From the NCBI GenBank assembly GCA_002887195.1, contig PJAB01001123.1, forward strand, positions 1 to 17,050: a stretch of DNA of 17,050 bases, read 5' to 3'. The stretch comes from Chrysochromulina parva (taxonomy: Eukaryota > Haptophyta > Prymnesiales > Chrysochromulinaceae). Below are positions 6,492 to 13,644 of the stretch, one piece after another; the stretch's first letter is position 1, and every line of letters begins with the position of its first letter. Under the pieces are notes generated by a model. The model was not told the DNA's origin. It did not search any database and saw nothing but the letters and a program-made list of their open reading frames with translations. The translations under genes and the position numbers were made by a program.

Positions 6492-6903
6492 TTACAAAAG
6501 TGGGCTACCGGGTTATCTGCTTTCGTCGCGCGATCGTGCGTGTGCGTGTGGTGGGTCGGATGGTTGTGAGGTTCGTCTGTGTGATCCGTGTGCCCAAGTG
6601 CCCCGTGTGTCCCGAGGACGCCCAAGGCGCCACAATTGCCAAGGACGTGTGCGGTGTCTGTCCAGCCGGCTGCGCCCTCCCCCCCGCCCCCGCGGCCCCC
6701 GCGGTGTTGCTATTTTGAACCGAGTGAAGCAGCGATAGATCTCCCCCTGTGCACGAACGCACGTGTGAGCCACGTCACGCCCCACCATTGCTCCAGGTTG
6801 ACTGACGTCATGCCACGTGGCACACTCGCTCGTCTGTGACCGCACGGCAGCATTTCTCGCACAATCCGCGTCGTCGCGCGGTCGGAGCTCCCACGTCGTT
6901 GAG
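6492..6903. other. Intergenic region between TPR and GST genes; GT-rich stretch and a small Cys-rich frame
   Basis: The 5' half is presumably the TPR 3' UTR. It contains an alternating purine-pyrimidine run rich in CG/TG (about 6535-6550). A 52-codon ATG frame (6560-6718) encodes CPVC and CGVCPAGC, but I see no support for its translation. A C/G-rich block (CCCCCCGCCCCCGCGG, around 6678-6697) follows. The 3' half holds the ACGT-box cluster described separately. A nine-codon upstream frame (ATG at 6810, TGA at 6837-6839) would matter only if transcription starts before it. Confidence 0.45.
6759..6898 (+). promoter_or_regulatory. Cluster of ACGT-core (bZIP/bHLH-type) boxes upstream of the GST gene
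   Basis: Five ACGT-core elements lie within 140 bp. GCACGTGT is at 6759-6766 and CCACGTCA at 6770-6777. The perfect CRE palindrome TGACGTCA is at 6803-6810, with the 12-bp palindromic G-box TGCCACGTGGCA adjoining it at 6811-6822. CCACGTCG is at 6891-6898. In plants, TGACG/ACGT elements bound by bZIP factors are well known to drive stress-induced GST genes, which fits the downstream gene. The binding factors and the transcription start here are unknown. Confidence 0.5.
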
Positions 6904-7617
6904 ATGCCTCTTGCGATCGTGCTCCTCGCCTCAGCGTACGGCGGGTCGCTGACTCTCAAGTACTTTGATGCGCGAGGCGCTGCGGAGACCACACGTGTCC
7001 TCCTGGCCATCGGCGGCTTGCAGTATGAAGACAAGCGCTACAAGATCGGGCCTGGCTTCGACGCCCCCGAGTTCAAAGCCGAAAAGGAGTCGGGCGCGCT
7101 GTTGCTGAATCTCGACCGTGCGCCAATCCTAATGACGGACGAAGGCTCCATCGGCCAGTCGAAAAGCATGGAGCGCTACGTGGCCCGCGAGGCTGGGCTC
7201 ATGGGTCGCTCGTCGTTCGAGGCGGCCACGATCGACATGGTCGCTGAGCATGTTCGTGACGTCAGAGACGCGCAGCAGCGAAAGGGTTTCTCCAAGATGG
7301 CTCGCGGCAAGACGGACGATGAGAAGGCCACGCTCTCCGCTGAGTGGTACGGCGCCGACCTCCCTGGCTGGTTGAGCCGATTGGAGGCGTGTGTCGTGCA
7401 GCTCTCTGGGCCGGGCGCGATGCACGCCGTCGGTGGCCGCATCTCGTACGCCGACGTCTGCATTTGGTCGTTGCTGCGTGAGGGATCCGCCGAGGATGTG
7501 GCGCTCGTCACCAAGGCTGCAGCTGGGTGCAAGACGCTGCAGTGCATTGCAGATGGAGTTGCTGAGCTGCCTGCGGTGAGCAAATGGGTGAAGAGCCGTC
7601 CCGTGACGTCATTCTAA
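6904..7617 (+). CDS. Glutathione S-transferase, sigma-like class, 237 aa
   Basis: The N-terminal thioredoxin-like domain begins at LTLKYFDARGAAETTRVLLA. Tyr20 is in the usual place for the catalytic tyrosine that activates glutathione in sigma, alpha and mu classes. The glutathione-binding cis-proline loop reads DRAPILM (Pro74), and the Gln85-Ser86 pair (GQSKSMERYVAREAGLMG) matches the QS motif that contacts the gamma-glutamyl group. The all-helical C-terminal domain carries the N-capping box SYAD (181-184) before VCIWSLL. The enzyme should conjugate glutathione to electrophiles or reduce peroxides; some sigma enzymes make prostaglandins, which cannot be judged here. The first 12 residues (MPLAIVLLASAY) are hydrophobic and could be a short signal or anchor, or simply part of the first strand. 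The start is the first in-frame ATG; the frame extends upstream only from GTG. The bZIP-type box cluster lies directly upstream. Confidence 0.88.
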   Translation: MPLAIVLLASAYGGSLTLKYFDARGAAETTRVLLAIGGLQYEDKRYKIGPGFDAPEFKAEKESGALLLNLDRAPILMTDEGSIGQSKSMERYVAREAGLMGRSSFEAATIDMVAEHVRDVRDAQQRKGFSKMARGKTDDEKATLSAEWYGADLPGWLSRLEACVVQLSGPGAMHAVGGRISYADVCIWSLLREGSAEDVALVTKAAAGCKTLQCIADGVAELPAVSKWVKSRPVTSF

Positions 7618-8350
7618 AGCCGTATTCGAATGTCAGGCTGAGGAGTCTGACTCTCAGAGGAGTCGAGGGGCACCCCTCGAGAGGCGCACGGTCGGGTGGT
7701 AGCAGTCGCGTCGTAGTACGGCTCGGGTTTCGTAGAGACGATGCACTCGACGCGTCCGGATCGAACTTTTGGAAGAAGCAAATCGAATTCGAAATTGCCC
7801 GTCTCGTGTGAAGGCGGCGGGTCGGCAGACGTCTGGGTCGGAAGAGCCCACTGTCGGCCAGGGTGCCGAATGATTGGAAGCCGAACGGTCTCCAGGTGTC
7901 GAGGTGTTTCTGTATTTCTGATCAATGTTTCTGACGCTTGCGATCGTGGATCGATCGTCGTGACCTTCTGTGTGCACACGCCTCCCCACACGTTGACCCG
8001 GCTGGCGATACGAGGCTCACTTATTTCGTCATATGTAGATGTTCTCGACGTCAACCCTGAGTACAATTGATCCCTGCGGGACTCGCCCGAGCGGTAGGGC
8101 CGATGACACCAAGCTGCCATGCTGCCAAAGAATGCCAGCTGCAAGTTAAGCTCCAAGTTAAGCTCCAATGAGCAGGAGAGCAGCTGTGCAGTTGCCACGA
8201 GGAGAAAGGTGAGGCGCGAACTAGGTTTGTGCGCGCGCAAACTGCTTTTCTTCAACCCAGAGGCAACACATTGCATGCGAGGTTCGTCAACAAAAACGGA
8301 ATGAAAAATAACCGCTGCCTGCGCTGTCGCAAGTCAGCCACACTCTGGAC
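7618..8350. other. 733-bp intergenic region with two post-stop hairpins and a short tandem repeat
   Basis: No gene is supported here. Right after the GST stop are two potential hairpins. One is imperfect, centred on GAGTC-T-GACTC (7638-7657). The other is perfect: TCGAGGGG-CA-CCCCTCGA (7663-7680). They fall where the 3' UTR should be. A 12-bp unit, AAGTTAAGCTCC, is repeated twice at 8143-8166. A GC-rich hairpin lies at 8225-8242 (GTTTG and CAAAC arms around a CG run). A possible 5'-UTR intron has a GT at 8208 (AGGTGAGG) and AG acceptors near 8329-8336, before the HAD-gene ATG; this is only inferred. Long antisense frames exist but lack recognisable content. Confidence 0.4.
7663..7680 (+). repeat. 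Perfect 8-bp inverted repeat with 2-nt spacer, 45 bp after the GST stop
   Basis: TCGAGGGG is followed by CA and then CCCCTCGA, an exact reverse complement. The two-base spacer would force the innermost pairs open in RNA. It lies just downstream of a second, imperfect inverted repeat (7638-7657), so the pair could shape the 3' end of the GST transcript. Confidence 0.7.
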
Positions 8351-10357
8351 ATGGCGGGGGTGCATGTGTCGGGCATCCGGTTGATCTTCCTAGACGTGGA
8401 CGGGGTGCTCTGCTGCAATAAGCATGGACACCTGGAAGCAGACAAGCTGAAGAGGCTCGCAGGCATCGTGCAGCGCACCAACAGCAAAGTGGTGCTCTCG
8501 ACAGACTGGCGGCGCCATCCAGAGTTGAAGCTTCGGCTCATGCAGGTGCTAGCCACCCATGACTGCCAGGTCATCGGCGCCACGCTCAAGGGACCTGCAC
8601 TGGAGCCAGTGAGGCCACGCGAGATCACTGCGTGGCTGGATGGCTACGAAACTGAGCGCCACTTGCACGCGTCGCCTGCTGTATCATCATGGGTGGCAGT
8701 TGACGACAGGCCTCTGCTCCGCGAGGACGGCGGTGAGGCATTAACCGGCCACTTTGTGCAGACCATCTTTCAGTTCGGCCTCGACGATATCGCCGCCGAG
8801 CGCATGACCGCCATTCTTCTCGAGGACGAGAAGTCGACGGCAAAGAACACCCCCCCTTCCACTCTTGCGGCATGCACGAACACCAACGTCACACCCATGG
8901 CTGCCCTGTGGCTAAGCGGTGGCGCTGCTGCGCCCGCGCCGTCATCACACGCGCCGCTAGGTGTCCAGGTCCAGTGGATCCACGTGTCGCCGCCTGCCGC
9001 GCACGTCACAGCGACAGGTACAGTCGAAAGCGCTCTGGCTGACGAGGAGCGTCGTGAACGGATAGGGCGCCATCTTCGGACTCCGACCTCACCGTCCAAG
9101 CCGGTGGAACCAGCGCAGCATGTGCCTCCGTCCCCCGTGTCGACGGTGACGCCGACGTTGTCGTGCGTCAGCCCCAGCCCCTACGGCCCCAGCCCCACCG
9201 CGCCCAGGAGCACGCCCTCTTCTCCGCCGCCCCCATCGTTTCAGGGCGGGCGATGGGTGCAAGGGAAGAGCTCCACGGACTATGGATCCGCCTCCGGGGC
9301 GGCTGCACCGAAGAGCCTCACGTGTAATGACATAGGCCAACTGAGCGGCTACAGCCCAGCCTCTGGATCAGCCGCACCGTCAGTTACGTCGCCAGGATGT
9401 GGTCAAAGCTGCTGCCACGCCGCGCCCATGTATCAGCATGTTCCCCCCAAACAAGCCGAGAGAAGCAGACAGACGCGCAGCGCCCTCTCACGCAGCTCAC
9501 CGCCCTCGATTACCGCACTGCGACAAGTCGCGACAATGCAGTCGACAATGCCCCCTTTTGCCTCGATGATGCCACATGGTTTGGCCTTCAGTCATCAGGG
9601 CTTCGCAACCTCGCAGCAGGCACACCCGCATGGCGCACCCACGTTGCCCACGACAGCGCTCGCGGGCGCACCGACGGAGCTGCCGACGGCCGCACCCGAT
9701 GGCGCTCAACGCGGCGCTCGGCCGCCTGATCTCTCGGTGCAGGTCGCCAAGTTTGTGCTCTCGTCGGACGATGTCACCAGTGCCGGCACGGCTCGTGTAC
9801 CGGCATGGCGAGCAAAGACGGCGCCCAGGACGGCGCCCATGAGCTCGCCAGGCAAGGGGGCTTCCCAGAGCCTGCTGAGTCACATGGCGCGTGCCCGCGA
9901 GGCGGCAAGGTTTCAAGCGGCGAGGGCTGTCGAGGAAGGTGACGGGATCAGGCCGCCTCGAGGCGCACACGGAGGCGCACTGGACGGCGGAGGCCGGTCG
10001 CCTTCGGTCCGCCCTTCCATCCAAGTGCCAGCTTGGTCGGCCACTTCGATCCAAGTTCCGCCCACGGCTGGCGTCCTGAATCAGGTTCTCGCTAGCATGT
10101 CTCCGAGCTTCTCCGACGAGTTGTTCCCGACGCGTGCCCCTGCACGCCATCCCGGGCACAAACCTGGGCACGCTACACGAGTGCCGCCGGCATGTTCGCC
10201 CAATCAAGCGGCCGTGGCTGACCAGATGGTATGGTCGACTGCGCCTCCAGGCGGCCTCAGGCGGCTCGAAAACGGGCCCCGGCCCTATTCAAGCGAGAGT
10301 GCGAGACTTGTGGCTCTTGCCAACGCGCAGCAACACACGCGCCGTCATGTGTACTGA
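8351..10357 (+). CDS. HAD-fold domain protein with a roughly 500-residue disordered tail (668 aa)
   Basis: Residues 8-165 form a HAD-superfamily domain. Motif I is LIFLDVDGVLCCN (Asp15, Asp17), motif II is KVVLSTDWRRHPELK (Ser50/Thr51), and the C-terminal acidic motif is VAVDDRPL (Asp118/Asp119). FxDVDGVL followed by a VLS(S/T)xWR segment is characteristic of the small HAD domain described in Swiss Army Knife RNA-repair proteins and of similar eukaryotic stand-alone proteins. A phosphatase or nucleotide-end-processing activity is plausible but unproven. From about 166 to 668 the chain is Pro/Ser/Ala-rich and mostly disordered, with locally repeated phrases: SGAAAP and SGSAAP, VPAWRA and VPAWSA, and SIQVP twice. 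No second catalytic domain (ligase, kinase or phosphoesterase) is visible. The ATG at 8351 immediately precedes the domain. The tail could be a regulatory or condensate-forming region. Confidence 0.78.
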   Translation: MAGVHVSGIRLIFLDVDGVLCCNKHGHLEADKLKRLAGIVQRTNSKVVLSTDWRRHPELKLRLMQVLATHDCQVIGATLKGPALEPVRPREITAWLDGYETERHLHASPAVSSWVAVDDRPLLREDGGEALTGHFVQTIFQFGLDDIAAERMTAILLEDEKSTAKNTPPSTLAACTNTNVTPMAALWLSGGAAAPAPSSHAPLGVQVQWIHVSPPAAHVTATGTVESALADEERRERIGRHLRTPTSPSKPVEPAQHVPPSPVSTVTPTLSCVSPSPYGPSPTAPRSTPSSPPPPSFQGGRWVQGKSSTDYGSASGAAAPKSLTCNDIGQLSGYSPASGSAAPSVTSPGCGQSCCHAAPMYQHVPPKQAERSRQTRSALSRSSPPSITALRQVATMQSTMPPFASMMPHGLAFSHQGFATSQQAHPHGAPTLPTTALAGAPTELPTAAPDGAQRGARPPDLSVQVAKFVLSSDDVTSAGTARVPAWRAKTAPRTAPMSSPGKGASQSLLSHMARAREAARFQAARAVEEGDGIRPPRGAHGGALDGGGRSPSVRPSIQVPAWSATSIQVPPTAGVLNQVLASMSPSFSDELFPTRAPARHPGHKPGHATRVPPACSPNQAAVADQMVWSTAPPGGLRRLENGPRPYSSESARLVALANAQQHTRRHVY

Positions 10358-10636
10358 GGCGCCGTCCAGTAACCGATCCAGTCGACGAGGCGGTTGAAGT
10401 ACCGCCTTGTACGACAAGACACAGTGTGACTTCACAGAGATGCTTGAGTCGACGCTTGGATCCTTTCGAGGGTTGCTGCCTGTGCAATTGTGCGTGCGTG
10501 TGCGCGCGTGAGGCGTGCGGTGCTGGGCCGAGACCCTGAGTGTGCTTTTTTGGTTTTGTGCCGTGTCGATTGCATGCCGATTCCGGAAACGCGAAGGAAA
10601 AACGAGGACCAGCAACTCGTGTGGACCCAAGGGCAC
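10358..10636. other. Spacer between the HAD gene and the proline-rich protein gene
   Basis: No gene is seen. Positions 10489-10510 are a strictly alternating pyrimidine-purine run (TG and CG dinucleotides), which could adopt Z-DNA. The downstream gene's frame is open from a GTG at 10490. An alternative in-frame ATG lies at 10574, ahead of the preferred start at 10637. Confidence 0.4.
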
Positions 10637-12826
10637 ATGCAGGCGAGTCTAACTCTATTCGTCCTGAGCTTGACAACGTCGACGCGTCCGGTGAATGGAG
10701 TGTGCGAGAGAGACCGCTGCGAGCTCTGGTGTTCGTCCAGCGCCCCATTGGCCCACTGTGGCTGGTGCTCGTGCACGGCCTGTGCTTTCTGCACACCACC
10801 ACCTCATTCGCCTCCACTGCCTCTACCGCCACGACCATCACCGTCGCCACCGCCGCCGCCAGTTCCCCCACGTGTGCCGCCGCCTCCCGGTTGTATCGCC
10901 GACACCGTCGCCATCGACCGATCCGGCGACGTTTCCTTTGCCGATTGCAAGGGATGGTGCACGGACCTTGCGAAGACCATCTCTGTTTGTCAGTGGTGCC
11001 ACTGCAAGGCCTGTGGCATTTGCACACCAGCTCCTCCAGTTCCGCCAGCTTTCCCGCCTCTACCTCCTGCTCCCAAGCCGCCGCCACCGTCGCCGCCACA
11101 TCCGCCACTGCCGATCACGTGCAGTCTGGCTTCGTCCTGGGAGTGGGTGCGCATTGCGCCGTACGGTCCCGACTGCCCCGACGGGTGCGTGCACGGCACC
11201 CTGTGGATGGACACGTGGCGAGCGGGGACGACCGTGTGGATGTCGTTCGCGGCCCCTGCCGATGCGATGCCGCACTCGCCACGGTCCGTGCGGCACGCCC
11301 GGCTCACCTTTTCCCCATTAGCCGGTCATTTTGCCTTTGTGCTGGCCGAGCTGCCGAGCGGCGCGCGTACGCGCCGCTTGCAAGGCAAGGTGCCGTCGCG
11401 GCGGCTCGCCAGCATTCCCATGCATGGTGGGAAGACGATTCTGCGCGACAGCCCGAAGGCGCCGAGCCTCACGTCGACACCTCCGAGAGCACAGGGGCAG
11501 CCGAGCGCCGTCCCGAGCGCCGTCCCGAGCGCCGTCCCGAGCGCCCATCCGAGCGCTGTCCTGAGCGCCGACCCGAGCGCCGGCCCGAGCGCCGGCGAGG
11601 GAGCGGGCGCGCTGATTACGGACGCGCATGCGAATGCAGTCTTCTCTCGTGGGCCCGACACGTGCTGCTGGCTCTCATTCATATTGCAGGCACCGCCAAA
11701 GAGTTTGCCAGCGATGGAGACACCGACGGTGACTTGTCCCGAAGCCAATCCAAAGCCTCCGCCACCGTATACCACGCCGCCTCCCGGTCCACCGATGCCT
11801 CGGCCGCCACCCGCCCCACCACATCCTCGCCCGGCACCACGCCCACCCCCGCCACCACATCCTCCCCCGCGACCACACCCTCCGCCGCCACCACCGCGAC
11901 CTTCGCCGCCGCCGCCGCCGCCATTCCCGCTGCCGCCGCCGTCTGCGGGCGCGCCACCGCCACCGTTGACGCACGCTTTGCTTGGCGTCTCGAGTGCGCT
12001 CGCAAGTGCGGCCTCCTCGCATGCAAGTGCTCACCACGCCGTCCCGTCGTCCGCCGAACAAGGCGGCAGGGGCTCCCAGGAAAGCGAGCGTCATGGCGAA
12101 CGTGCCTCGGAGCCGCCGATGCTCACGGAGCCATTCACGGAGCATTTCACGGAGGGCTCGCGACCGCCGCCCGGCACGCATGCCAATCCGATCGACGAGG
12201 GCGACACAAATGATGCCTCGCCGTGGCAAGCTCGGTGGAAGCGCCTGCCGGTGACGGTACGCTGGGTTCTCGTGCTTCTGCTGCTGCTGGCGCTGTGCCT
12301 GCTCGTCGCTGGGGATGCATGCTGGTCGGCGACTTTCCCGCCGGCGCCGGGCGAATACAGCCAAATACAGCTGGTGGATGCATGCTGCAAGGAGCACGAG
12401 CGCCATGTCGAGCGCCAGCTACAGGCAGCGGCGGCGACATCGCGACGGTGTACCGGTAAGGGCACTCGTAGTCGCAGGCGCGATTACGAGGACGACGAGG
12501 CGGACGACGGGAACGAGGACGAGGACGAGAGTGACGAGCGGAGCGACGACGAAGCTGATGGGCTTGTGGAAGGCTCACGAAGGCCATGTCGCGGTGGATG
12601 TCGTGAGGGGGCAAGCGAACGCTTCAGCGAACGCGCCGCACGCGGAGGCAAAGGAAGCGCCGCCCCGGCAACGCGCCGCCTCGAGAGCCGCCAAAACTCG
12701 ACTCAGCCACGCAAAGGGAATCGCATGAAAAGCAAATCCGGCAGCGCAGCTTCCGCCCAGGACACTCGGGGCCCCGGCGGTGGCACATCGCTCAAGGCAT
12801 CAAGAGATGCGCGATCCAGGCGCTGA
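10637..12826 (+). CDS. Proline-rich single-pass membrane protein with two WC/HC-type cysteine modules (729 aa)
   Basis: Residues 1-21 are a signal peptide (MQASLTLFVLSLTTSTRPVNG). Two Cys modules follow, at 23-52 (CERDRCELWC, HCGWCSCTACAFC) and 86-129 (DCKGWC, CQWCHCKACGIC), separated and followed by polyproline (PPPHSPPLPLPP). Residues 162-240 look like a beta-rich domain with spaced Trp (SWEWVRIAPYGPDC, GTLWMDTWRAGTTVWMSF); together with GPDTCCWLSFILQAPP (339-354) it may be a carbohydrate-binding-like sandwich. An eight-copy PSAx repeat and a second long polyproline stretch (372-443) lead to one membrane span (VRWVLVLLLLLALCLLVAG, 541-559). The cytoplasmic tail is acidic (EDDEADDGNEDEDESDE) and then very basic. 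The layout suits a surface or cell-covering protein. I chose 10637 because it opens the signal peptide; the ATG at 10574 would add 21 residues. I infer the haptophyte link from recollection of similar modules. Confidence 0.75.
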   Translation: MQASLTLFVLSLTTSTRPVNGVCERDRCELWCSSSAPLAHCGWCSCTACAFCTPPPHSPPLPLPPRPSPSPPPPPVPPRVPPPPGCIADTVAIDRSGDVSFADCKGWCTDLAKTISVCQWCHCKACGICTPAPPVPPAFPPLPPAPKPPPPSPPHPPLPITCSLASSWEWVRIAPYGPDCPDGCVHGTLWMDTWRAGTTVWMSFAAPADAMPHSPRSVRHARLTFSPLAGHFAFVLAELPSGARTRRLQGKVPSRRLASIPMHGGKTILRDSPKAPSLTSTPPRAQGQPSAVPSAVPSAVPSAHPSAVLSADPSAGPSAGEGAGALITDAHANAVFSRGPDTCCWLSFILQAPPKSLPAMETPTVTCPEANPKPPPPYTTPPPGPPMPRPPPAPPHPRPAPRPPPPPHPPPRPHPPPPPPRPSPPPPPPFPLPPPSAGAPPPPLTHALLGVSSALASAASSHASAHHAVPSSAEQGGRGSQESERHGERASEPPMLTEPFTEHFTEGSRPPPGTHANPIDEGDTNDASPWQARWKRLPVTVRWVLVLLLLLALCLLVAGDACWSATFPPAPGEYSQIQLVDACCKEHERHVERQLQAAAATSRRCTGKGTRSRRRDYEDDEADDGNEDEDESDERSDDEADGLVEGSRRPCRGGCREGASERFSERAARGGKGSAAPATRRLESRQNSTQPRKGNRMKSKSGSAASAQDTRGPGGGTSLKASRDARSRR
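11501..11596 (+). repeat. 12-bp minisatellite, eight copies, encoding PSAx tetrapeptides
   Basis: The unit CCGAGCGCCGTC is repeated eight times. The first three copies are identical and the later ones vary, mostly in the last two or three bases. Frame is kept, giving Pro-Ser-Ala-Val/His/Asp/Gly. The array sits in the extracellular part of the proline-rich membrane protein and is a likely site of length polymorphism and of O- or hydroxyproline-linked glycosylation, by analogy with other Ser/Pro repeats. Confidence 0.9.
11750..11968 (+). repeat. Polyproline-encoding CCN-rich stretch
   Basis: About 73 codons are dominated by proline with interspersed His, Arg, Ala and Ser (PPRPHPPPPPPRPSPPPPPP). 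This gives a rigid extended stalk near the membrane span of the surface protein. It is compositionally extreme on the DNA level (CCGCCACCACG-type runs), so read errors and length variation are possible here. Confidence 0.8.
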
Positions 12827-13644
12827 CTCGGGCTGTCTACTCACGCCGCTTGCCGGCGCGGCAAGCAAGCATCGCGCGGGGAGAAGGCGTGCCTGATCTG
12901 ATCCCCCTGCCATATTTGGCGCGCATTTTACAAGACATATTGAAATAATCCCGTACACCGCACGACCGGACACCCTCCCCCCTCCCCTTCGCGCTCCGCC
13001 CACCGGCTCCGCGCCCGGCATGTCACCCGCTCGTCCCAAACCCAGCTCCTGCTCTGTCAGCAGTGTGTCTCCCGGCCTCTGCCGCGGCCCACCCCGTCGT
13101 TGAAATCACACAGGTGGTGGGGAGCGATGTATGGGTGGAGAACGGATCGTTACCCACCACGTGTGTTTTGATTGTGTATTGGAATTATGGGCTATGTCGG
13201 ACTTCCTTTGTGGCAGTCATGTCAAGTCGAGTCAAGTTCGATAGGCTTGTCCGTGGTTGTCGTTGTTTAAATGCACATGTACGTAGTAACGGTGGCAACT
13301 ACTTGACTTTGTCGCACATGCAGACAGCTCCTCGGGTGATTGCCCCTTGGAGCAATTGCCTAGGAAGGACAGTTGAGTGGGTCCCTGTCTCGAATCCGGC
13401 GTCATGCTGGGTCGTGCGCGAGGACGGACGGAGTCAGCGTTTCTTCAGGCATCAGGGGCCCGATCAGGGGGTCGCGGGTTGCTCCATTGGCTCGCCCACC
13501 TGGGGTTTCACCGCCCACGTCGGCGGGCGCCCTCCCTCCCGAGTTCATACATGGGTTTTGCCGCTTTTTCTCATTGGGTTTTCTCCCCCACCTTTCGCGG
13601 GCTGTGAATGTTGTGTGAATGACGAATCGGACTTCTTTGCATCT
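12827..13644. other. 818-bp upstream region of the ORP gene; less GC-rich island, E2F-like site, open frame without a good start
   Basis: No gene is confidently supported here. Position 12915-12922 reads TTTGGCGC, matching the E2F consensus TTTSSCGC, and is followed by AT-rich sequence (CATATTGAAATAATC). From about 13150 to 13330 the base composition is visibly less GC-rich than the flanking genes. The ORP frame stays open back to a GTG at 13063, with in-frame ATGs at 13219 and 13318. The predicted upstream residues (for example WVLPLFLIGF and GCECCVNDESDFF) look like translated non-coding sequence, and two other plus-strand frames are also open there. I read it as promoter plus 5' UTR. Confidence 0.45.

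Noticed and set aside
8081..8130. tRNA-like D-arm sequence (GCCCGAGCGGTAGGGC)
   Set aside because: No matching T-arm (GTTCGAATC-type) or acceptor pairing could be found nearby.
7614..8276. 220-codon minus-strand frame in the GST-HAD spacer
   Set aside because: It overlaps the GST stop, has no recognisable domain and reads as Arg/Ser/Thr-rich random translation.
8119..8304. 61-codon ATG frame upstream of the HAD gene
   Set aside because: It is explained by a short tandem repeat plus chance. There is no domain, and it lies in a probable leader.
11326..12406. Long frames overlapping the proline-rich gene (Arg/Trp-rich antisense, Thr/Ala-rich plus)
   Set aside because: They are shadows of CCN-rich and 12-bp repeat DNA. 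They lack the signal peptide, Cys modules and membrane span seen in the chosen frame.
13063..13644. N-terminal extension of the ORP from GTG 13063
   Set aside because: GTG is not an expected start in a nuclear gene, and the base composition and predicted residues differ from the coding part. ATGs at 13219 and 13318 remain possible and are noted.
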